The notes below the pieces were generated by a model, which was not told the DNA's origin, did no database searches, and saw nothing but the letters and a program-made list of their open reading frames with translations. A stretch of DNA of 5,514 bases from an uncultured Amylibacter sp. Lineage in GTDB: Bacteria > Pseudomonadota > Alphaproteobacteria > Rhodobacterales > Rhodobacteraceae. The stretch is from positions 1 through 5,514 of the forward strand of contig CALLAV010000147.1 in NCBI GenBank assembly GCA_938001995.1, given 5' to 3'. The translations under genes were made by a program, and so were the position numbers. How positions within the stretch are numbered: the first letter of the stretch is position 1; every line of letters starts with the position of its first letter. Shown piece by piece: positions 1 to 4,944 of this stretch.

Positions 1-267
1 GGCGGTATTCTTGGGGTGACCGTTGACGTATTTGAAACCATAGACCTCGCCGTCGGAAGTTGGCATCAACTCGATTACCCCTTCCTCGGAATGGCTGGCG
101 ATGCGGGGCGTCTTGTCGAAGAGTTGCCACCGTTTGAAGTCCGCCTCGATATAGTCAGCCAGCTCGGTCAGCATTTTTTCGATCCCGACGTGATGGATCA
201 ACTTCATCATGTGATCGACACTTATAAATGGCACCATAGCCAGCTTGGATGGATTTGGATTGTTCAT
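1..267 (-). CDS. ocd: Ornithine cyclodeaminase, N-terminal part (gene runs off the left edge)
   Basis: Converts L-ornithine to L-proline plus ammonia with a bound NAD+ that is recycled in the reaction; cytoplasmic. Only the first 89 codons are present, so the Rossmann NAD-binding domain is outside the window. The visible part has the diagnostic blocks of bacterial ornithine cyclodeaminases: DFKRW (43-47), RIASHS (55-60), GVIELMP (63-69) and FKYVNGHPKNT (78-88). By my recollection of the Pseudomonas putida enzyme, R55, E66 and K79 align with its active-site R45, E56 and K69. The ATG at 267-265 overlaps the ctlX stop in an ATGA arrangement (4 nt). An AAGGGG ribosome site lies at 280-275, 7 nt upstream of the start. 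It is the third gene of the arginase-ctlX-ocd unit and consumes the ornithine made by the two upstream enzymes. The wider mu-crystallin/ketimine reductase family is an alternative in principle, but these blocks match true cyclodeaminases closely. Confidence 0.94.
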   Translation of the reverse strand, partial: MNNPNPSKLAMVPFISVDHMMKLIHHVGIEKMLTELADYIEADFKRWQLFDKTPRIASHSEEGVIELMPTSDGEVYGFKYVNGHPKNTA

Positions 268-1208
268 GGGTTTTCCCCTTCGTTCAGTCGTTTGTTCAAA
301 TGAATGCCTGCGATCATGCAGCGGGCCGATCCGCCCGCCAATTCGATCGTTGGCACAGATATCGGCAGCACATCCGCCGAGCTCTCGATTATGGAAATTT
401 GCGCAGGTGTCAGACTATCAAGAGCGGTTTGGCTCAGGCATAAAACGCGCCGCTCGCCCGTCAACTCAATCGCATTGCCCGCAAACTGCGCAATCTGATC
501 AACACTTAAATCAATCACCCTGCGCCCTGTTTGTTCCAGCCGCGACACAACCGTGGCTCGGCGTTCCTCGGACGTGATCATCGACAGCCCGACAAGCGCG
601 AAGTCCGTCCCCACACACATCAAAACGTTGGTGTGATACACAGGCTTGCCACTGGCATCGAGCGCGTCAAACACAATCGGTTCATAGGCATTGTGGCTGC
701 AAAACCGCTCCAGCGTTATCGGGTCCGCACGATTAGACCGCGCCACATAGGCTATGCGCCCAATGTGATCCAAAACCATCGCGCCCGTGCCTTCGAGATA
801 GAAACCGTCTTCTTCCAGCCCAGAGTAATCGAACACCGTTTCCACGCGGTATTCTGCCTTCAGCATCGCCAAAACATCAGACCGCCGCTCACGGCGACGA
901 CTAACAGGATACATCGGATACACAGCGACTTGCCCACCAGGATGCGTGGAAAACCAGTTGTTCGGGAACACACTGTCAGGCGTATCGCGGCTGCCGTCAT
1001 CGTCAAAAACGTGCACGGTCACGCCAGCAGCACGCAATGCAGCAACGGCGGCATCATGTTCATCCCGCGCAGTATTGGCGATGTCTTGCCCTGACAAATC
1101 GCTTTGCCCCTGAAACGCGTTGTCCTTTGCGGTCTCTGCATTTGGTGTAAACGCATTGGGTCGGATCATCACCACCGACCGCGGTGCTTGGATCGTATTC
1201 AGTGCCAT
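264..1208 (-). CDS. ctlX: CtlX-type citrulline hydrolase (citrulline to ornithine), guanidino-modifying enzyme superfamily
   Basis: A 314-aa cytoplasmic protein of the arginine deiminase/dimethylarginine dimethylaminohydrolase/amidinotransferase fold, in the group named citrulline utilization hydrolase CtlX. The expected reaction is hydrolysis of citrulline to ornithine, carbon dioxide and ammonia. Visible superfamily motifs in order: FPNNWFSTH (81-89), LEGTGAMVLD (138-147, with E139 in the position of the acidic catalytic residue), RSNR (157-160), YHTNVLM (191-197, catalytic His likely H192) and GGSARC (292-297, nucleophile likely C297). All key residues are present and the length is normal for the family. 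The ATG at 1208-1206 shares one base with the arginase stop (TGATG), and I see no strong Shine-Dalgarno, so initiation probably depends on termination of arginase translation. Placement between arginase and ornithine cyclodeaminase supports an ornithine-forming role. Dimethylarginine hydrolase or arginine deiminase activity remains possible, since this superfamily is often misassigned on sequence alone. Confidence 0.86.
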   Translation of the reverse strand: MALNTIQAPRSVVMIRPNAFTPNAETAKDNAFQGQSDLSGQDIANTARDEHDAAVAALRAAGVTVHVFDDDGSRDTPDSVFPNNWFSTHPGGQVAVYPMYPVSRRRERRSDVLAMLKAEYRVETVFDYSGLEEDGFYLEGTGAMVLDHIGRIAYVARSNRADPITLERFCSHNAYEPIVFDALDASGKPVYHTNVLMCVGTDFALVGLSMITSEERRATVVSRLEQTGRRVIDLSVDQIAQFAGNAIELTGERRVLCLSQTALDSLTPAQISIIESSADVLPISVPTIELAGGSARCMIAGIHLNKRLNEGENP

Positions 1209-2167
1209 CAGTGCACCGCCGATCCCGTTGTGCGCCCGCTAAACCCGCCTGTTGCACGGTCAAACACCCGCCGCCCCATTAGGCTCGCAACCAAATCCAC
1301 CATCAGGCTCGCCGTTTTGCCCCGTTCATCCAAAATCGGATTCAACTCCACCAGATCGAGCGAGCTGACAAGCCCACTGTCACACAGCATTTCCATCACA
1401 AGATGCGCTTCGCGGAACGTGGCACCCCCAGGAACAGTCGTGCCAACCGCAGGTGCGATCATCGGGTCAAGGAAATCAACATCAAGGCTGACATGCAGCA
1501 ACCCATCATGCTCTGCCACTGTTTCCAGAAAATCCCGCAACAGCGGCGCGATACCGTTTTCATCAATGGCCCGCATGTCGTGCAACTTGAAATCGTGCCG
1601 CGCCAGCTCAGCACGCTCGGCTGGGTCCACGCTCCGCAGTCCGATCATGCACACACGTTGCGGCGGCACTTTGGCGTCGAGTTCTGGGAACCCTTCAAAT
1701 CCATCGCGCCCGCAAACGTATCCAACGGGTGTTCCGTGCAAATTCCCCGACGCAGTGGTCAGCGGCGAATGATAGTCGCTGTGCGCATCAAGCCACAAAA
1801 CATACAAAGGCCGCGCTTGCGATTTCGCATAACTTGCCACGCCTGACACCGTGCCAAGCGACAAGCTATGATCGCCGCCCATAAAGATTGGGAAGCCTTC
1901 GGCCATTGCATCCTTGGCCGCCTTGAAAAGCGATTTCGTCCAAGCAATGGTCTCGCCCAGCGCAAACACATCTTTGTTTTTGCTGCTCGCGGCTTCAACC
2001 GCACCCATCGCAACATTGCCGCGATCTTTGACGCTTAAACCCAATTCGCTCAGCGTGTCGCCCAAACCGGCAACACGATACGCGTCTGGGCCCATCAGGC
2101 AGCCTTGTCGGCGCTTACCCGTGTCCACGGGCGCACCGATCAAAATACACGTTTTTTGATCTGTCAT
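1208..2167 (-). CDS. rocF: Arginase (ureohydrolase family, Mn2+-dependent)
   Basis: Hydrolyses L-arginine to L-ornithine and urea in the cytoplasm using a binuclear manganese centre. The 319-aa protein carries every ureohydrolase metal motif: GGDHS (97-101, H100), DAHSD (127-131, D127/H129/D131) and SLDVDFLDP (227-235, D229/D231). The conserved acid E274 lies in DLVELNP. Length and the NLHGTPVGY segment (142-150) fit arginase better than agmatinase or formimidoylglutamase, and the ctlX and ocd neighbours point the same way. The frame stays open upstream to a TTG at 2191, but I chose the ATG at 2167 because GGAG at 2177-2174 sits 6 nt before it and the protein then begins MTDQKTCILIGAP, as expected for the family. 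It is the first gene of the operon, with a promoter candidate and a long, potentially structured leader upstream. Its stop overlaps the ctlX start by one base. Confidence 0.93.
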   Translation of the reverse strand: MTDQKTCILIGAPVDTGKRRQGCLMGPDAYRVAGLGDTLSELGLSVKDRGNVAMGAVEAASSKNKDVFALGETIAWTKSLFKAAKDAMAEGFPIFMGGDHSLSLGTVSGVASYAKSQARPLYVLWLDAHSDYHSPLTTASGNLHGTPVGYVCGRDGFEGFPELDAKVPPQRVCMIGLRSVDPAERAELARHDFKLHDMRAIDENGIAPLLRDFLETVAEHDGLLHVSLDVDFLDPMIAPAVGTTVPGGATFREAHLVMEMLCDSGLVSSLDLVELNPILDERGKTASLMVDLVASLMGRRVFDRATGGFSGRTTGSAVH

Positions 2168-2173
2168 TTTCGT

Positions 2174-2177
2174 CTCC
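2174..2177 (-). promoter_or_regulatory. Shine-Dalgarno that fixes the arginase start
   Basis: GGAG on the minus strand, 6 nt upstream of the ATG at 2167. The alternative upstream in-frame TTG (2191) lacks comparable spacing to a purine-rich site, and the in-frame ATG at 2179 overlaps this GGAG itself. Confidence 0.75.
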
Positions 2178-2204
2178 ATAAACTGTGCCAAGCGCTCCGC
2201 TCAT

Positions 2205-2376
2205 CTGACGCATAGGTCAGGACTGCAACCGCTTAGCGATGAAATCCGCGCAGTGGCGGCGTTTTGAACGGGGCTTCGGCGACTGCGCACAGCCCGTGTC
2301 TTCCCGTTTCATTTCAGTTCGAGAGCCATCCCTCGGCGGGAACCAAAAGAGCGCACATCAGGCGCTGCAATGTTCC
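2205..2376 (-). promoter_or_regulatory. Candidate structured 5' leader RNA of the arginase operon
   Basis: Read as minus-strand RNA, this stretch holds, in order: an outer stem GGAAC/GUUCC (2376-2372 with 2343-2339) enclosing AGCGC/GCGCU (2366-2362 with 2354-2350); a 6-bp hairpin with one G-U pair and an AUGG loop (2335-2320); a 7-bp stem ACGGGCU/AGCCCCGU with one bulge (2297-2291 with 2275-2268); GCGCAGU in the loop of that stem (2288-2282), complementary over 7 bases to ACUGCGC downstream (2254-2248); and a 5-bp hairpin CTGAC/GTCAG (2220-2205) about 40 nt before the start codon. The GCGCAGU pairing crosses the ACGGGCU stem and would make an H-type pseudoknot. GGUUCCC (2344-2338) could instead pair with GGGAA (2305-2301), giving an alternative fold. 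The complementarities are seen directly. That they form or regulate is inference, and no known riboswitch class is convincingly matched. Confidence 0.33.
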
Positions 2377-2383
2377 TGCGTTC

Positions 2384-2411
2384 TGTATAGCCGTTTAAAC
2401 ACCTGTGTAAA
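2384..2411 (-). promoter_or_regulatory. Possible sigma-70-type promoter for the arginase operon
   Basis: On the minus strand TTTACA (2411-2406; one mismatch to the -35 consensus) is followed after 16 bp by TATACA (2389-2384; four of six matches to the -10 consensus). Transcription would begin near 2377, leaving a leader of about 210 nt before the arginase ATG. It is the best pair I could find by eye, but such matches arise by chance and the -10 is weak. Confidence 0.3.
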
Positions 2412-2418
2412 CACACAG
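2403..2418. promoter_or_regulatory. Dyad CTGTGT-AAAC-ACACAG, possible operator
   Basis: Perfect 6-bp inverted arms around a 4-bp spacer, covering the putative minus-strand -35 box, where a bound repressor would block RNA polymerase. It lies beside GTTTAAAC (2393-2400), itself a perfect 8-bp palindrome. The binding protein is unknown and no regulator gene is in the window. Confidence 0.3.
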
Positions 2419-2482
2419 CATTCTTCATTCCCAAACCGAATTCCTGATTTTTTTCTTGTAACAGCCCAGATTATTGCGCACG

Positions 2483-2507
2483 ATGCAAATATTGCATTCG
2501 TATGCAA
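2483..2507. promoter_or_regulatory. Cluster of three alternating ATGCAA/TTGCAT half-sites, candidate operator of the transporter operon
   Basis: ATGCAA (2483-2488), TTGCAT (2492-2497) and ATGCAA (2502-2507) alternate in orientation with centres 9 and 10 bp apart, about one helical turn. The first pair forms a 15-bp dyad with a 3-bp centre and the second pair a 16-bp dyad with a 4-bp centre. A weaker TTGCGC lies just upstream (2474-2479). The site is about 105 bp before the solute-binding protein start. A weak -35/-10 pair, TTCGTA (2498-2503) and TACAAA (2521-2526) with 17 bp between, would overlap it. Sugar ABC operons in alphaproteobacteria are often controlled by LacI-family repressors that bind palindromes of this size, but the regulator here is not visible. 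Confidence 0.42.
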
Positions 2508-2600
2508 AAAGCCGAATCGGTACAAAACCCACTCCGTTGGGTTGAAGAATGTCAGATCGGTCGCTTACGCTTGTTAAACGGATTCGCATTCGCAAACCCA

Positions 2601-2606
2601 AGGGAG
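2601..2606 (+). promoter_or_regulatory. Strong Shine-Dalgarno AGGGAG of the solute-binding protein gene
   Basis: Lies 6 nt before the ATG at 2613 and decides the start. The frame is open further upstream to 2502, but only from 2613 does the protein begin with a proper signal peptide. Confidence 0.85.
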
Positions 2607-2612
2607 AAAAAC

Positions 2613-3842
2613 ATGGGAATTATGAAAAACCTGATGGCGGCTACGGCCTTTACAGCCATCTCTGCTTCGGCCGCTATGGCCTGTGAAATCTCTGCTCGCG
2701 TGAACATCGTCGGCAACGAATTTCCAGCAATCCAAACAGTTGGCTCAGGTGCACAGGCCTGTTCTGGCGCAGAAGTGAAAACAAACCTCACAGCAGACCA
2801 CAAAGACATCCACGTCGCAGGTATGCAGGGCAACCCAGCAGAGTACACATCTGCCATCGTTGCAAACTCTACGCTCACTATTTTGATGAACGAAGACGTT
2901 GTACGTCCTTTGGATGATCTGGTCGCAAAACACGGTCAGAACCTGAAAAAGAACCAGCTGATCACAGTTGGCGGCAAGGTGATGGCTGTCGCCTTCATGG
3001 CGAACGCACAGCACCTTGTGTACCGTGCAGACGTTCTGGAACAGATCGGCATGGACGCCCCGACAAGCTATGAAGAGCTGCTTGAAGCTGCGGAAAAAAT
3101 CCGCGCTGCTGGCATCATGCAAAACCCAGTGGGCGGCGCATACAAAGCCGGTTGGAACCTCGCGCAGGAATTCAACAACATGTACATCGGTTACGGTGGC
3201 AAGTTCTTCAAAGACGGCTCTGCCGAAGTGACAGTCAACAATGAACAGGGTGTTGCTACTTTGAACATGATGAAGGAACTGGCGGGCTACATGAACCCTG
3301 ACTTCCTGACACATGATTCAAATGCAACCAACGCAGAATTCCGTGCTGGCAACGTTGCTTTGATGAACATGTGGGGCTCCCGTGCTGCGACTTTGGTCGA
3401 AGCCGAAGGTGTATCCGACGAAGTGAAAAACGGTTTCGCAATCGCTGGCCCAATGACAGCAGGCGGTGGGACTACACCGGCAACAACACTGTGGTGGGAT
3501 GGCTGGACAGTGGCCAAAAACATCTCTGATGAAGAAGCAGAAGCAACATTCATCGCGATGACACACGCAATCCGCCCAGAAATGCTGAACGAAGAAACAT
3601 CTCCGCAAGCCGTTTGGTTGATCGACGGTTACGAGCCGACTGAAGCAGCCATTGGCGTCTTCGCTGCGGCGCAGGCTGGCTCCACACCATACCCAATGGT
3701 GCCTTACCAGTCCTTGCTGCACACAGCACTCGGCGCTGAACTGTCTGACTTCATGCAAGGCAAAGAAAGCGCAGAACAAGCGCTGGCCGACGTAGAAGCA
3801 GCTTACAACGTTGCTGCCAAAGAAAAAGGCTTCCTCCAGTAA
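2613..3842 (+). CDS. Periplasmic solute-binding protein of a CUT1-type (carbohydrate) ABC transporter
   Basis: A 409-aa extracellular solute-binding protein, family 1 (SBP_bac_1 type), that captures the substrate in the periplasm and delivers it to the two permeases encoded downstream. Residues 1-23 are a signal peptide: a short K5-containing N-region, a hydrophobic core and an AMA cleavage site before C24. The residue pattern before C24 is not a good lipobox, so signal peptidase I cleavage to a soluble protein is more likely. C24 and C50 are the only cysteines in the mature protein and may form a disulfide. Family-typical blocks are LVYRADVLEQIGMDAPTSYE (135-154, the usual 'Y..D.L...G...P.t..E' block) and FRAGNVALMNMWGS (243-256). 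The aromatic stretch TLWWDGWTV (292-300) could contribute to sugar stacking. A strong ribosome site and a hairpin just after the stop fit high expression relative to the permeases. The substrate is not identifiable; sugars, polyols and glycosides are all possible. Confidence 0.9.
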   Translation: MGIMKNLMAATAFTAISASAAMACEISARVNIVGNEFPAIQTVGSGAQACSGAEVKTNLTADHKDIHVAGMQGNPAEYTSAIVANSTLTILMNEDVVRPLDDLVAKHGQNLKKNQLITVGGKVMAVAFMANAQHLVYRADVLEQIGMDAPTSYEELLEAAEKIRAAGIMQNPVGGAYKAGWNLAQEFNNMYIGYGGKFFKDGSAEVTVNNEQGVATLNMMKELAGYMNPDFLTHDSNATNAEFRAGNVALMNMWGSRAATLVEAEGVSDEVKNGFAIAGPMTAGGGTTPATTLWWDGWTVAKNISDEEAEATFIAMTHAIRPEMLNEETSPQAVWLIDGYEPTEAAIGVFAAAQAGSTPYPMVPYQSLLHTALGAELSDFMQGKESAEQALADVEAAYNVAAKEKGFLQ

Positions 3843-3856
3843 GCCTTACACCAACC

Positions 3857-3881
3857 GCAGAGAGGGCGCGTCCCTCTCTGC
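3857..3881 (+). terminator. Intergenic hairpin after the solute-binding protein gene (processing/stabilising or partial terminator)
   Basis: GCAGAGAGGG, loop CGCGT, CCCTCTCTGC: a perfect 10-bp stem starting 15 nt after the stop codon at 3842. No T-run follows, so it is not a full intrinsic terminator. In transporter operons, stem-loops at this place commonly protect the binding-protein mRNA from 3' decay and lower expression of the permeases downstream. That role is inferred here; the stem is seen directly. Confidence 0.75.
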
Positions 3882-3914
3882 ACCCCACTCTCGACCCCGA
3901 CAGGTGAGGACATC

Positions 3915-4940
3915 ATGCGACATTCCACTTTCTTTTGGTTCTTCCTGCCTACGGGTCTTGCGATGCTTTTGTTCATCGCCTTTCCAATCATTTCCGTTGT
4001 GCAACAATCTATGTTCACACCCCACGAAGCGGTGATCGAAGTGGTCGAAAACTGCGGCCCGTTCGGCTGTACGCAAGAAACCACCGTCAACCAAGAAGCC
4101 ACCGCTGAACTGCGTGCTGAAAAGCCGCTCGGCAGATTTGTCGGCCTCAGCATCTACACCGACCGCGCCCACCTCGCCACTGCCGAAGTCGGCGAAGCCT
4201 GGCGCGCGCGCGACAGCATCGGCGGCTTTTTCAAAGACATCGGCAACCTGCCGTTTTACCGCGCGATGGGCTTTACGCTAACCTACACCTTTGTGGCCAC
4301 GCCGCTCCTGATCATCCTCGGCTTCTGCATCGCCATTGCGGTGAACTCGCTGCACCAACGGCTCAAGGGCCTCGTAATCTTCTTCTCACTCTTGCCCATG
4401 ATAGTGACACCGCTGATCGGCTCGCTGATCCTGTTCTGGATGATCGACAGTCGCGGTGTGCTCGGGAATTTCTTACAATGGATGGCCGACGACCCCGACC
4501 TATCGCTCAAAGCCTCGACCAGTCTGACGTGGATCATGCTGATCGTCTACGGCGTCTGGTCCTCTGCCCCTTTCGCCTTTGTGGTCTTCTACGCCGGCCT
4601 GCAAACCCTGCCCCAAGACACGCTCGAAAGCTCGCGTATTGATGGCGCCACCCGCTGGCAACAAATCCGCTATGTGGTAATCCCCCACATCCTGCCGCTG
4701 CTAAACTTCGTGGCACTGATCCAGCTGATGGACAATTTCAGGGTGTTCGAACCGATCATCGGCTTCAACGCCGAGGCCCACGCTACATCACTCTCGTGGA
4801 TCATCTTTAATGACCTAAGCGGGGAAACACAGCTTCTGTCTTCCGCGTCTACCACATCGGTTCTGACCATCATCGGCGTCTCCATCCTTCTGTCACCTGT
4901 GCTGGTCAGCACGTGGCGCGAATTCAATTCAAAGGCATAA
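3915..4940 (+). CDS. CUT1-type ABC transporter permease, MalF-like, with long first periplasmic region
   Basis: A 341-aa inner-membrane permease forming half of the translocation channel. TM1 is about 7-29. A soluble stretch of roughly 85 residues (about 30-116) follows, then further hydrophobic segments at about 118-145, 151-177, 205-229, 255-272 and 315-333. The EAA loop that docks the ATPase is clear at about 237-261: LESSRIDGA, then IPHILP, with invariant G244. The first periplasmic stretch carries a CGPFGC pair (C47, C52), able to form a local disulfide, and many charged residues. It is longer than the 40-50 residues I would expect for a typical MalF-like subunit. The ATG at 3915 is preceded by AGGTGAGGA (3902-3910), and TM1 follows directly. 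The gene is 72 nt downstream of the binding-protein gene, with a hairpin between, and 4 nt upstream of the second permease. Confidence 0.9.
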   Translation: MRHSTFFWFFLPTGLAMLLFIAFPIISVVQQSMFTPHEAVIEVVENCGPFGCTQETTVNQEATAELRAEKPLGRFVGLSIYTDRAHLATAEVGEAWRARDSIGGFFKDIGNLPFYRAMGFTLTYTFVATPLLIILGFCIAIAVNSLHQRLKGLVIFFSLLPMIVTPLIGSLILFWMIDSRGVLGNFLQWMADDPDLSLKASTSLTWIMLIVYGVWSSAPFAFVVFYAGLQTLPQDTLESSRIDGATRWQQIRYVVIPHILPLLNFVALIQLMDNFRVFEPIIGFNAEAHATSLSWIIFNDLSGETQLLSSASTTSVLTIIGVSILLSPVLVSTWREFNSKA

Positions 4941-4944
4941 ACCC

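Larger units (their letters stand above)
2168..2612. other. Divergent intergenic regulatory region between the arginase operon and the ABC transporter operon
   Basis: About 445 bp without a credible protein gene. The half nearest arginase is GC-rich and full of inverted repeats. The half nearest the transporter is AT-richer, with a run of seven T at 2448-2454 and operator-like half-sites. Short open frames here have no ribosome site and no recognisable protein character. Individual elements are listed separately. Confidence 0.8.

Noticed and set aside
264..1263. Plus-strand and alternate minus-strand open frames across the ctlX gene (for example 531-1094 plus)
   Set aside because: They are antisense or out-of-frame shadows of ctlX, with no ribosome sites and no protein family character.
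1104..2159. Plus-strand open frames of up to about 220 codons opposite arginase
   Set aside because: Basic, serine/arginine-rich translations typical of antisense reading of a GC-rich gene; the arginase motifs on the minus strand account for the sequence.
2168..2191. Extended arginase start at TTG 2191 or ATG 2179
   Set aside because: The ATG at 2167 has GGAG at ideal spacing and gives the usual family N-terminus. The extra residues have no counterpart I recognise.
2440..2461. T-rich run as a terminator
   Set aside because: No GC-rich stem precedes the seven-T run on the plus strand, and both flanking operons read away from this gap.
2239..2577. 112-codon plus-strand open frame in the intergenic gap
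   Set aside because: No ribosome site, no recognisable domain, and it overlaps the dyads and the candidate leader.
2582..2593. Tandem ATTCGC ATTCGC
   Set aside because: Two copies of a 6-mer only; too short to call a repeat feature.
2502..2612. N-terminal extension of the binding protein to ATG 2502
   Set aside because: It would place 37 residues before the signal peptide. The AGGGAG site is positioned for 2613.
2745..3779. Long minus-strand open frames opposite the binding-protein gene (2745-3314, 3318-3779)
   Set aside because: Cys/His/Val-rich translations that are reverse-complement shadows; the plus frame has a signal peptide, family motifs and a ribosome site.
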